A stretch of DNA of 64,000 nucleotides from Glandiceps talaboti (lineage: Eukaryota; Hemichordata; Enteropneusta; Spengelidae). Each line of letters starts with the position of its first letter. Within the stretch, counting starts at the first letter, position 1. Position numbers and translations under genes: made by a program. Under the pieces are notes generated by a model. It saw only the letters and a program-made list of their open reading frames with translations, made no database searches and was not told where the DNA came from. Below, piece after piece: positions 12,925 through 23,763 of this stretch. The stretch is from the NCBI RefSeq assembly GCF_964340395.1, contig NC_135570.1:10470822-10534821 (forward strand). The letters run 5' to 3'.

Positions 12925-15900
12925 TAGTGTATGTATTTATGCAACCATCAAAGAAATAATAAATATTGCTCGACAGAAACTGGACAAGTGATATCAGTAC
13001 TATTCTACACAACATGCCATGATGCAATGCAGCAACCAGTCAAATTTAAAGCATATATTTTTTTTTCAAATTTGCTGTGGCCCTACTTGGACTCGGCAAA
13101 AAAAAATTTGCTCTCATGGTGGCTGAAACAAAAAAAAATCTGTTGTTGGGTTCAAATCCTCTAGCCCCCCCCCCTCTGAAATCAAATGGTTTACTCCTAA
13201 CAATTCATATTTGCAACAATGTTAATGTTGTATATCTAACTATTTTGTGGCCCTTACTCTGTATGCTATAGATAGCTTTGAATCTCAAAATCTCTCTTGA
13301 GAATTAAGAGATTCAAAGTGACGGATAGTCCCTAGAACTAAAGATTTGCTCTCATGGTGGTTGAAACAAAAAAATCTGTTGTTCGGTTCAAATCCTCTCG
13401 GCCCCGACCCCCCCCCCCCCCTGAAATCAAATGGTTTACTCCTAACAATTCATATTTGCAACAATGTTAATGTTGTATATCTAACTATTTTGTGGCCTCT
13501 ACTCTAGATGCTATGTATGTAGAGTAACAAATTTCTGGCTATTGCCCCCCCCCCCCCCCCCCCCCATATTGAGATAACCATTGATAAGTTTAGGATGCTT
13601 TATTCCAGTACCTCCCTCTTATTGTATTCCATATAGAACTAGAAAACACGATGATAACGTAATACATACCAACATTTATAGTGATGGATTCCAAGTTAAT
13701 AGTGTTGTTTGTTTTGGCAGCACCATCAATGAATGCTTTGTAGAGTTCATCTTTTGTAATTGTTTCACCACTGAGTAGATATAACTCTACCTCCACTGCC
13801 ACATTCTCATTGGTAGAGATTTTTGATCTGCAATGATGGCATTGAATCCGTGTCACAAAAGTGTATTTCGGTTTTTATTTCTTTTGTATTAATTTATAAT
13901 TTTAAAATATGTAACCTTACTATAAAAAAAAATGAATATATAATTACCATGATATTTGGTCGGTGTATTACCTTGGGTGTCTAGTTTGGAAATGTTCAAA
14001 TCAAGATGATCATATCACCAGTGTGTGATTTGGGTAAAATAAATGTAATTTTTGGTCAAAAAATTATTGAGCAGATCGATCTGAAAGTTGGTGGGAACAT
14101 TCTTAAGGGTGTTTAGATTAAGAATTATTTACAACATGATCCCATCAGTGATATGTAAATTAGGTCTAAAAATATGTGTCTTTTTGGTAAAAAATTTTTC
14201 ATTCCAAAACTACTGAGCAGATTGGGCTGAAATGTAATGGGGATGCATCTTGGGATGTATAGATGAAAAAATATTGAGCATATAATGATATTATGAGAGA
14301 TATGCATATTAGGTGTAAAAATATGAATTTTGGTAAAAAACTTATATCTAAAAAAGTACTTGGTCAATGAGACTGAAACTTGGTAAGAAGTGTAATTCTG
14401 CAGATTTTGTCAAAGATTTTGACACAATTGGCCCTAGCAACACGACCATGCCCATAGCAACAACCAAATGGTAGTATATTTTGATTAAATGACAATATCT
14501 GGTAGGCAAGTGAGTAAACATTCAAACAATGTATGCAAATATCCCTAGCAACCATGACCACACCCATAGCAACAGCCAGATGGTGGTGTATTTCACAAGG
14601 ATAAGTCAACAGGGATTCTTAGACAAGTGAACAAACATTCTAAGAGTATATGCAAAAATGCTTATCAACAAGACCACGCCCATAGCAACAGCCAAATGAT
14701 CAATTATATTGCAAAGATAATAGATTAATAGACAAATTGATAAACATTGAAAAAATGTATGCAAATATACCTAGCAACCATGACCACACCCATAGCAACA
14801 GCCAAATGATTGTGTATATTGTAAAGATAACAACAGGGGTGGATAGGCAACTGGATAGTCATTCAGCAAATGAACACCTATACCTAGCATGGATCAGCAT
14901 GTGGTAAACATTTTTAAAAATTGTACAGTTGTGCTACAACACCATTGCCACTATTTTCTTGTATTAAATGTCTAAAAGTCAGCAGTCAACATTACTTCTT
15001 AGGGCTCAAAATTAACAGTAGTCCCATGTTCACAGATTATCAATTCTTGTCATGGGACTACCATAATTTGCAGCTGGTAGCCAACTCAGGCTACCACTGA
15101 TTATGTGATGAAGATGGAAGATTTATGGACATGAAAGTATTTTAATAACACATATTTCCAATAGAGAAAATCTGTATTCAGTTCAGGAATATTGGACTAC
15201 AGGTCACAATCCTTATTCTGAAATTGGTAGCCCACTACTGGTAGGACTACCAAAGAAAAAGTTAATTTCAAACCCTGCCTCGCCATACAATAAACACGTT
15301 CATCCACATCCACCCGCACTGTCATTAACATCATGTCTTTTTTAATCAGTCACAAAATTCTAACCAATCACAGTCTTGCATATAATGTTATTGTTTATTG
15401 GGGCAGTATGTAATGTGAATTTACAGGTGAATTTATGTGTAGGAAGCCATTGAGGCTTTTAAAGACCCCTTACTGTTCTGAGGTGGTTATCAAGACACAC
15501 TTTAAAATGTGGTAAACTGTTCCAAATGTCTATGACACGTTGATTGAAAAAATAATGTCCAAATATGGTATATTTGTCAGCTCAGGATGCTACTTATACA
15601 CTGTTTACATCACTACGGTATAACAGTTTGGGTTCTCTTGATTGGATGAACACCTTTTTGTGCTGATTGAGGGACTTTGACTAGCCGTGGTTCTAAACCA
15701 CATTGGCAGACGAACAAGTATACGGTTCACCTTATGACATGACATTGATACCTACCTCAGATGTTTTATATCACAACACTGGAATATGTCAAGGTCAACT
15801 GATCGAAATATGGCAAACAGCTGTAAGGCAGAAGAAAAGCAATTAATATTTACTTTCATGGTGACTTTTCGAGACTAATTCAAATTTTTGGTTCAGTAGT

Positions 15901-18219
15901 ATTATCAGTCACCTGATGATTGCTGAGGAAGCATAAAACTCTGAGTAACGACTTATTACATCCTTATTCTTTTTTAATTATGTCTATAATGCTCTGTTCC
16001 TAATATTACATTGAGCACTGTTATGACATTTGTTAAATGGTCGCCAAAAGAGCAGCGCCCTAGTGCCCGAAGTGTTGAAGAAGCAGGAGGAAACTAGAAA
16101 ACCCGGGGAAAACCTGCGTTGTTTGGCAGGGTCAAACTGAGCATCACCCTTCTTATATACAGACCTGTTAAATTTTAAATCAAACCCAGCTCTGACACCT
16201 GGCGGGTTCGAACCCAGGCTGCAGAGGTAAGAGGTGTATGAGCTAACCACTCAGCCACCGACAACCCGATATATAGATAAAAATATATATTGGGGGTGAT
16301 ATGCATATTACATGACTTATTTGCATAATTGGTGACATGTCATCAATGGTTGTTCTGAATTTATTTCCTCTAATTTGGTGAATATACTGATGATACTATA
16401 ATTCCAGATATGGATTTTGTTTTAATATTTATACATGGGTAATTAGCATAATGATTTATTTTTATCAGTCAGGGGATTTATCATCTATAGTTCTGAATTT
16501 TGTCAAACTTGATGACTATCTATCTATAATGACTCTATCTAATACCCAGTTGTCATTTTGATATGATCACTTTGATTTTCACTACTAATTTGCATCTAAT
16601 CTTTGATACTATACTTGCATTGGAATGCCATTCACATATTCATGTATTATGCTTGTGGTTAATGATAAAATGGACAATTATTTGCATTCAAAATACAAAT
16701 GTACTCTTATTATATTCTGACATAATATCAGGTTTTGTCGAGAGATGGTGCTGTATACATGCCTTAACACTTCAAAGACATTGCAATTTCTTTACTAGGT
16801 AATGCATGCTGGGTCACAAGAAACAAAATACTGGTACTTCTTTTTGCAGTTCTTTAACAACATAACAACAGCAGATTTTATTGTACATATGGTACACCCA
16901 ATCCATGAAACTGCCCAATTCATGAAATGTGCAATGTAACTTTGTTGCCCAGTTCATGGAATGGTCAACCTAATGCAAATGAGAGTATAAATTACGATCT
17001 AAAAAGGGCAAATTAAATTTTTGGGGCAAGTGTTTTGAACTGGGGTGTTGATCATTGAACTTTATTAAAAACACAAGCTACACTGAATTATAATAAAATA
17101 AGAATTGTGAAGTGATGAGTTTGTAAATACATGATAATAAAGTTGTTTGATTCTTATTCTTTTTTGTGAGTGTCCTATAAAAGATGCTCATTTCATGTAC
17201 TGGGCATATCTTTAATACAATACCCACTTCATAACCTGGGCAACACGATTGCTTATTTTATGAACTGGGTACAGTTACCTACCCATTTCATGAATTGGAC
17301 AATTTCACAGATTGGGTGTATATATAGCTAGTAACATTTGGAAATTGGAAAAAATTGAAGTTTCAAATGGAGTGTTGTTCAACTTACCATATCAGAAATA
17401 TCAGCGGCAGTATTTTGATAAACACAGGATGATTGGTTTTTAAAATTTTCGTTCCATATTAAACCCATTTCAAACGTTGTGTGGCTTTTCTGTCCATGGA
17501 GATCGTCAGTAGCGTTGCAAAGGGTTTGTGTTGATATCTCAACACAAACAATGACACATGGACCTGGGCAGAGAAGCCGAATAGCATAGTCTAAACATTT
17601 ACTTCCACCCTCCTGTTTATCATGGAAACAGGTGAGTCCAGCTGACGATGAACATGTTACTTCCACTTGATTTGCTTCATTGTATGCAGTATTAAGATCA
17701 TTTGCAAGGGCACATTCAATGTCGGACGGCGATTCGCAAATACTCGGGTTTGCAACGCGCAACTGTGATATGATCTCAAACTCGCCTTGGCCAGCTGGAT
17801 CAATAGGACCCCCATTCTCATCACTCACCCAGTCTGTCCAGCTTCCACATGGTGTCTTCAATGAAAAAGATAAAAATCATTGTTACTGTAACACCAATAT
17901 CAGCAAAACAGTTATTCAGAAAATTATTATGATTCTCTTATGGAGATGATATATTGTCAGAACCTGATATTTTAACAAATTCAACTATTGGGTTAAATTT
18001 ATGAAAAATGAGATCACAATATTCAAATCATTGAACAATGTCCATGTAAACATCTATATAGTATTCACAACAATGAATGAACCAATATAAATTTACAAAG
18101 AGTATAATACCACCAATAATATCTAGTCTTTATAATGTACGTACCTCCGCACTGTCCACGCCAACAAGTTGACTACATAACAATATCAACGTAAACATAT
18201 CACAAAGACGTCGTCCCAT
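11168..18219 (-). CDS. Type I membrane protein with WxxW and SEA-like domains (6 coding exons, 308 aa)
   Basis: Coding exons on the minus strand: 18219-18145, 17855-17388, 15820-15756, 13827-13670, 11898-11866, 11295-11168. Every intron is GT-AG and phases match (0,0,2,1,1), giving 308 residues and a TGA stop. Order: signal peptide (residues 1-24, hydrophobic TLILLCSQLVGV); WxxW domain (about 26-125: CGSWTDW, GQGEFE, ICESPSDIECA, GGSKCLDYAIRLLCPG); SEA-like domain (about 145-255); EPEPGPQG linker; transmembrane helix (AIVGIVVGSIAVICLIPVCV); tail ending KKAGAKAVVGAGSG. WxxW modules occur in gel-forming mucins and CILP; SEA modules occur in membrane mucins. The function is unknown; a cell-surface or mucus-associated role is inferred from the domains only. 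I do not recognise an orthologue with a name. Confidence 0.85.
11474..11558. repeat. (TG)n microsatellite
   Basis: About 80 bases of TG with a TATG start, in the last intron of the WxxW/SEA gene. It gives rise to spurious Cys/Val ORFs. Confidence 0.95.
11866..11898 (-). CDS. WxxW/SEA gene, exon 5: 33-bp Pro/Glu linker
   Basis: Eleven codons encoding EPEPGPQGLKT, between TATTTCAG and ACAG|GTAGGC, phase 1 in and out. It forms the stalk between the SEA-like domain and the membrane helix and could be skipped in frame. Confidence 0.7.
12751..12922. repeat. (GTAT)n microsatellite
   Basis: About 170 bases of GTAT tetranucleotide with a short TG interruption, intronic in the WxxW/SEA gene. Open in all frames on both strands, hence several artefactual ORFs. 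Confidence 0.95.
13109..13515. repeat. Tandem duplication of a 165-bp segment
   Basis: 13109-13271 and 13345-13515 share TTTGCTCTCATGGTGG, GTTCAAATCCTCT, a poly-C run, and GAAATCAAATGGTTTACTCC through TAACTATTTTGTGGCC. The copies are about 236 bases apart. Confidence 0.85.
13545..13565. repeat. Poly-C tract (21 C)
   Basis: A homopolymer run. Similar runs occur near 7372, 8341, 13405, 35330 and 50098, and a poly-G run at 44986. Confidence 0.9.
13670..13827 (-). CDS. WxxW/SEA gene, exon 4: second half of SEA-like domain
   Basis: Encodes SKISTNENVAVEVELYLLSG, ITKDELYKAFIDGA and INLESITINVG, the strand-helix-strand end of a SEA fold. The G-S-[V/I]-V-V autocleavage motif of many SEA domains is not present; STNENVAVEV occupies that place. 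Splice sites are ATTGCAG|ATCA and GTTG|GTATGT. Confidence 0.85.
13950..14390 (+). repeat. Dispersed repeat, copy 1
   Basis: Diagnostic segments CTACTGAGCAGATTGGGCTG, GGTGGGAACATTCTTAAGGG and TTAGGTCTAAAAATATG recur in reverse orientation at 62570-62990 inside a ZMIZ intron. There is no ORF; it is a non-autonomous family internal to the WxxW/SEA gene intron. Confidence 0.7.
14430..14880. repeat. Tandem repeat of about 110-120 bp, four copies
   Basis: Each copy has CACCCATAGCAACAGCCAAA (or a close variant) followed by TGG/TGA, a GTATATT stretch, AAGATAA, and a run ending AAATGTATGCAAATATCCCT. Copies start at about 14432, 14546, 14666 and 14770. Confidence 0.75.
15298..15720. repeat. Dispersed repeat shared with 19.44-19.70 kb
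   Basis: ACTGTCATTAACATCATGTC, CACAAAATTCTAACCA, TTTATTGGGGCAGT, TGTCCAAATATGGTATATTT and GATTGAGGGACTTT all recur in the same order at 19441-19700. A weaker relative lies near 3630-3760. Confidence 0.7.
15756..15820 (-). CDS. WxxW/SEA gene, exon 3
   Basis: A 65-base exon encoding LFAIFRSVDLDIFQCCDIKH then LR across the junction, between TGCCTTACAG and GAG|GTAGGT. It continues the SEA-like helix and second strand. Missing from simple ORF lists because of its size. Confidence 0.8.
17388..17855 (-). CDS. WxxW/SEA gene, exon 2: WxxW domain and first half of SEA-like domain
   Basis: 156 codons, phase 0 at both ends, from TPCGSWTDWVSDENGG to AADISDM. It contains the WxxW motif WTDW, an acidic GEFE, paired Cys in ICESPSDIEC, SAGLTC and GGSKCLDYAIRLLCPG, all family hallmarks. 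From TTFEMGLIWNENFKNQSS onward it matches the first strand and helix of a SEA fold. There are potential N-glycosylation sites NAT and NQS. Translation beyond ATG|GTAAGT adds only two intronic codons before a stop. Confidence 0.88.
18145..18219 (-). CDS. WxxW/SEA gene, exon 1: signal peptide
   Basis: ATG at 18219 begins MGRRLCDMFTLILLCSQLVG, then VDSAE and the donor GAG|GTACGT in phase 0. Basic start, hydrophobic core and small residues before the likely cleavage point (after DSA) fit a signal peptide. A good acceptor (TTTATTTTCAG) ends at 18247, so a further 5' UTR exon probably lies upstream and the exon probably runs to 18246. Confidence 0.8.
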
Positions 18220-18296
18220 TATTACATATTGTGACACACATATAATCTGAAAATAAAGTCAATCATATACTATGATACAATATATTATAATTAGAT

Positions 18297-18430
18297 GTTA
18301 TTCCCCAATATTTGTCTTCATTCAGCCAAAGGTAAATATGAGTGACCTAAGGGGTCTTGTCACTATGAGTTGATAGACTTAGGTCACTAGTATTTTTCTG
18401 GATGAATGAAGACAAATATTGGAGAGTAAC
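18297..18430. mobile_element. Fold-back element, 134 bp
   Basis: GTTATTCCCCAATATTTGTC at the left pairs with GACAAATATTGGAGAGTAAC at the right; arms continue through CTTCATTCAGCCAAAGGTAA and AGTGACCTAAG. It lies just upstream of the WxxW/SEA gene start. Confidence 0.75.
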
Positions 18431-18901
18431 ATAAGTATACCACTGCCAGCAATATCAAAGAAAAATGTTTTGAGTCATATTTTGAACACAGCAGAACCAG
18501 TGATGTAGACATACGTTGTCATGACGTAGAATGCCCAGTATGTATTCCATATTTTTTTGTGGTGAATCTGGCTTATGCATGGTAAAATACTATTATTCTT
18601 TATTCTATTCATGGATTTGTATTGCAGGTCCAGTTTAGGGGTAATGTGTGCATTCTCAATTGTAATTTACCTATTATACTACAATGCCAGCTGTTCTGTG
18701 CAGTGTCTGCTGTACTTTCACTTACTGTACTCATGAAAGTACAGCCACAGAGAGAAAACTACAAACATTCATCATGCAAATACCCTGCGTACTTGAGAAC
18801 GGCACAATTACACATGAGGCTCTGTCTTATTTCTAGTGGACAAAGGTATACTCATATCTCATTGTACAATTGTAGTACATAGTACATGTAGTAGGAACAC
18901 A

Positions 18902-19241
18902 GGGTGCTCAGGCTTAGTTATTTATGTTTACAAAAACAGATAAACAAACAAGCAAAACTAAACAAACGAACAGATGGAAAGACAGACGAAAAATAAATGA
19001 ATACTGACAAGCATCAACAACAGTCCAAATCAATATCAACAACAAGAATTATAGATATATTATTTGGCCACAATTGTAACCATTTCGCATTAAGGAAAAC
19101 TTATCATATGATAAAAAACTTTTGATATAGTAATTCTTGTTGTTGATAATGATTTGTAATTACTCTGTTATTGATGCTTGTCAATATTTCTTTTGTTTGT
19201 TTTCGTAAACATAACTAACTAACTAAGCCTGCTCAGTACCC
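18902..19241. mobile_element. Fold-back element, 340 bp with long arms
   Basis: The left end GGGTGCTCAGGCTTAGTTAT and right end AACTAAGCCTGCTCAGTACC are complementary. Pairing continues through GACAAGCATCAACAACAG and ATCAACAACAAGAATTATAG against AATTCTTGTTGTTGAT and GATGCTTGTCAATA. There is no coding capacity. Confidence 0.75.
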
Positions 19242-19281
19242 AGCGGTACATACATAGATATGTACATTGTCCGTCACATAA

Positions 19282-20099
19282 GGGGCGAGATTAATAGTTC
19301 AGTGTAGGATAAAATAATAAATTCTTATCGTAATAGGTCTCAGGTAGACTAGTTCCTATACAGTATCATTATCATTTACACCTACACTCACAGTATAGTC
19401 AAAGTTGTTACTCTAGAAGTCCTGAGATGCATGAGATGCAATTTAAAATTCATCCACAGCCACCCACACAGTCATTAACATCATGCCTTTGTTAATCAAT
19501 CACAAAATTCTAACCAGTAACACAGTCCCTCATAAGTTGGTGTTTATTGGGGCAGTTACATAATGTCCAAATATGGTATATTTGTCAGTGCACTGTTTAC
19601 ATCACTCGAGCAGTTGGGGTTCACTGATTGGATGAACAAATTTTTGTGCTGATTGAGGGACTTTTACCAGGTGTGGTTTAGTTAGAGACCATATTGACGT
19701 CCATACTAGGCCCCAGACCCCCACCTCCTTCTAACTAAATTGGCCAAAACTGAAAATTGATAATCAATTTCAAATCTGTGAAGGAGTAAACTTATGTAAT
19801 GCTATGAATACAAAGCCAGTATGTAGCAAGGAAAAAAAACAGCTCTTTTATTGACACTTTAGTAATATGTTGGTGCCTTGTATGGCCAAAATTCTTCTGT
19901 TTCTCAATTTGACATTTTTTAAATGAAAAATATTTGTATTTACTGGTACAAAATAGTCTGTAAGGTCTGTACAAAACAGATCATGAAAAGTAAAATCGTT
20001 TTTGTAGGATGAGAACTAAAATTATTCAAACTCCCCACCCCCTTCAAAGTAAAAGAATTTGGTGTGTTATCCTACGTTGAATTATATTGATCTTACCCC
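19282..20099. mobile_element. PIF/Harbinger-like non-autonomous element, 818 bp
   Basis: Flanked by TAA on both sides (19279-19281 and 20100-20102). Ends are inverted repeats: GGGGCGAGATTAATAGTTCA at the left and GATCTTACCCC-type sequence at the right, with AGGATAA just inside. A second copy is at 21542-21784. The 3-bp TAA duplication with G-rich ends fits PIF/Harbinger by established knowledge; there is no transposase ORF. It contains part of the 15.3 kb dispersed repeat. Confidence 0.7.
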
Positions 20100-21541
20100 T
20101 AAAGCTTTGAAAATATCCACATTAACTCTTCCATCCTTGCATGAAGAAACAACACAGTTCTACTGTTCTTGTTCAGTTGACTTGAATGATTTATGAGGCG
20201 TACAACGAAGCACACCCACAACTTGAAACAAGTTTGAAAATAGCAATACAGATGAGAAATTAGTGTTTTAGATTTGTAAGAATCGAAGCAACATAACATT
20301 TTTATACTTAGGAAAACAAACATGAAACAACACATATCAAGTTCTGTATATTCTAGTACATTATATTGGATGTAGAGTGTGATTACTTGAATGTGATTTC
20401 TTGTCTCCACTCAGTTTCTTTACAGATCTATTCCTGTAGTACAAGGACAAAGTTTGTACACATCTTTTAGTTTTTCACTATTTACTGAACAGAACTACAA
20501 ACACGGAGCTGGTCAATGTTTCGCATTCCTTTTCACATAACACACATTTCATATTCATAGTATGGCCTCTTGGCTGTGGTCCAGTGTTAATATACAAGTA
20601 TTACACAACTCTATACATTGTACATGTGAACATTTCACTTCATCTTTTCCATCATGCTTGACAAAATCGTGTATTGTTAACAGCCGTTCACGATTGAAAT
20701 GTCTCTCCTAAAATCCACAATAAATCCCCACTCCAGGTTGACCCCTCTTGGCCTTAATTGTTATGGTTTTCCATACCGTGGCACTATTTACACCTGTATC
20801 TCTGACGACCAGTTTGTTTACTCTTACGTTAAGCTTATTTTATATAGTTATTTCTTTTTAAGTTTCTTCAAGCTCACCTGTGATGTAAATACACAAGTAA
20901 TATGATATCCTGCCGAAATATTTTAGATTTTTCAAGGACAAAGATATCTAGAAAGTGGTAGTACTAAATCCAACGTCTGTCTACTACCTACATTTTATAA
21001 CCATGGTGGACCTTTATACCTTGTTGCTTGACATGTCCATATACATAATGTTGTTATCTTTAGCTTTCTCAATAAAGGGTGGCACCATCGTTGTAAAAAA
21101 TCGGTTTTGAGCCTCTTTACAGCACTGTCTATGACAAATATGTTTTGTTGTTTCAGCGGAGATGTTTTTGTCTCATAATCTTCAAATGTTTTTGAATTTG
21201 TTATTCTTTTCAAATTTTTTAAAAAGAAAATGTGGTAAACTTTTTTTTCCCCAGTTAGTAGTAGTCCCACAAGGCTATATGTGATCTCTCCACTGTTTTG
21301 CAAAAACTCAAGTCAGCTAGGTGACGATTTCACACTATAGAAAAAATGAACACATTTGCGTTTTAAATATTTTATTCAAAATTAATAAAGATTGCTGTAG
21401 TGATTGGATTTTTTGAGATTACAGACTTTGTAACCATTAATTTATTTGTAATATATTTTGAATCTACATTTTTGTGTAAAGGAGATAGAATTCCACCACA
21501 GACAATGAAATTATTTTCCTTGTTTGTGATTCCGCTAATAA

Positions 21542-21784
21542 GGGGTGAGATCAATTGTCCAATGCAGGATAAAAAAAAATAGATTCTTAAACTTAGGCCT
21601 CAGTGCCCCCCCCCCCCCCCCCCCCCCCAGCCCCTTCAGCTTCTAACAAAATTATTTCAGGCGCAATCAATTTCAAATCTGTGTAGTGGTATGTAGTGCT
21701 ATGAATGCAAAGCCAGTATGCTGAAAAAAACTCACCCAAAGTAAAATAATCTATTTTTTTATCCTATATTGAACTACTGATCCC
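21542..21784. mobile_element. PIF/Harbinger-like MITE, 243 bp
   Basis: Flanked by TAA at 21539-21541 and 21785-21787. Ends GGGGTGAGATCAATTGTCCA and its partial complement (ATTGAACTACTGATCCC). Shares its interior (TCAATTTCAAATCTGTG, GCTATGAATGCAAAGCCAGT) with 19282-20099, of which it is a shortened form. It contains a 23-C run at 21606-21628. Confidence 0.75.
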
Positions 21785-21825
21785 TAACGTTGCTTGTAAT
21801 CTCGATATTAGTCTAATATATCGAT

Positions 21826-22230
21826 CTAGAGCTGTGAGAATGGATCTGTCCGATGAAAAACACGCGCCATTTGTTTTTTAAAAATGGTTATGTCACATTT
21901 GATGAACGCTATCACGATACAGCTTTGAATTCCTTTTAGGTTTGTTGATGTAGAGGTGCTTCGACTCCTCCTTTCGTGTTTCCTATTTAAAGTCGTATGA
22001 GATATCTCCATATTAAACTGTTTGCATTCGTTGGAATAGTTTTCTCCCGCAAGCCAGATTAACACATATTTCTGCTGATCGCCTTCTGGACAGTGCCGTA
22101 AAAGAGGTTGTGGTTTACGACGATGTGATGTTACAAATATCGATCTAGTACGCATCTTGTTCAGTTTTTTGTCGTTTTTTTCCCTGTGTGGTAAACTGAA
22201 GTTTGTACCATCAATATTTGGTGTATCCAT
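21826..22230 (-). CDS. Hypothetical ORF, 134 codons (unrecognised)
   Basis: Open from ATG 22230 (MDTPNIDGTNFSLPHREKND) to a stop at 21826. It is Lys/Arg/Ser/Thr-rich with no signal peptide, membrane helix or domain I can name. Its length exceeds chance expectation only modestly for AT-rich DNA, and no splice partners were identified. It may be a single-exon gene, part of one, or noise. Confidence 0.2.
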   Translation of the reverse strand: MDTPNIDGTNFSLPHREKNDKKLNKMRTRSIFVTSHRRKPQPLLRHCPEGDQQKYVLIWLAGENYSNECKQFNMEISHTTLNRKHERRSRSTSTSTNLKGIQSCIVIAFIKCDITIFKKQMARVFHRTDPFSQL

Positions 22231-22679
22231 TCATTCTTACTAATATCTGAAACTTGCGACCCCCAATGACTGGCATGGAATTACATTTTTGTGATGTCAA
22301 ACGTCAAGGAAAACATTAAAGACGAATAATGGTTGAATTCCCTCTTTCCATTCCCATTTTGGCGGGAAGTTAGAATTGATTCCGATTCGTTTTTTTAGCC
22401 CGAGTCCAAATGTTAGTGTTCTACTTTTGTAGTAAGCGCTGAACTTTTCAAAGTCCGGGTAAAATGTTCGCGCATGGTTCTACTTGAGTGTGGATTCCTT
22501 CGAAATACTATAAATGAATTATGGTAAAAATAGTCTGTAATATCGAAAAATATGAAGCCTTACAACCAGAAAATGAATAATATTTTTGACCTATACAATC
22601 CTCGCTATAATTAGAATGGGTGATTCTTTTCGCGGCCTAACACAATCTTTCTCGTACAACTGTTTTCAGTTGACGCAAA

Positions 22680-22755
22680 CCTTCTTGGTACATGTTTACG
22701 TTTTTTTAGTAGAGGAGGCGATCAGGCTAAAAAATGTAAACATGTACCAAGAAGG
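22680..22755. repeat. Hairpin with about 28-bp arms
   Basis: CCTTCTTGGTACATGTTTAC and GTAAACATGTACCAAGAAGG are exact complements, extended by T-rich/A-rich pairing, with a loop of about 18 bases. Confidence 0.8.
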
Positions 22756-23763
22756 TCAATTCAGGCAAAATAACGAATCAAGGTAAAATATCAATGAACG
22801 ATTAGCCAACATCTACTGTAACATCGGATTTTAATCAGATTGTGTAGTACGTAACATTTCTATGAAATGTTGATCACAAGGAATGAATGCATTTGCAAGA
22901 GACAAACTTACATGTATTAAAATGTATCTTTTGGAAATCGGACCGAGGTAGACTGTTCCCAATCTGGGGCAATGAAACTCTTATGACAATAGTGGATTAA
23001 CTGTCTCAATCTATCCCCGACCCAATATATTGTAGTTGAGGATTGCAGTTTTAGGAGCCTGTTTACATGGCTTTATATGTAAAGAATATGTATTGTGGTT
23101 GTGTTTAGGTGTTTTTTTAGTTGTTATTGGTTCCAGTTGAGTGGACCCCTGTTGAAAGCAATTAAATGCTTATTTTAGCTGATCGATCGATTGTCATTAT
23201 TATTTAGGTTGGTGGATTTTGGTACTTCTGTTCCCAATTATCGATAACCATTAGAGTCTAGAATTGATACTGTCGATATATTAAACAATATGTCATCAGT
23301 ATCAGTTACAGCCTCTTCTAGATAGTTTATTAGTTTTGTTATTATTTTCCTTTTATGTTTTGTACCATTAACAACTCCCCAGGGTTTTGTTACGTGTACT
23401 CAAATAAAGGATAAACGACTGTAAACGCCTACGTCTGTAGGGGGGTTATTTTCTGTGGTCGAGGAGGCGGAGGTTAATTTCAGAGGTCGAGGTAAAAAGA
23501 TATAAAATCCAAATTCATGCAGTGTCTACCCTATGCCTATATCATATGTAAGGGTCCCGAAATTTACAAACTGAGCGCAACAGTGCTCAACACTCACTTT
23601 GTCAAAAATGGCAAAGTGACCGTCCAATTAACTTTGGTGGAAGTGCTCAAGGCTCATTTTGAATATAAAAAAATGACACGACAGACAGTAAAACACACAC
23701 GATACTAAAATACAATATTGAGACAAGTTATAATAAAACAGGCGGTAGATGTCTATGTTCGGT

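Noticed and set aside
12678-13027. ORFs rich in HTYIHTYI or MYVCMYVC
   Set aside because: Translations of the (GTAT)n microsatellite in different frames.
16563-16802. 79-codon plus-strand ORF
   Set aside because: Lies in an intron of the minus-strand WxxW/SEA gene, has no domain, and its length is ordinary for AT-rich DNA.
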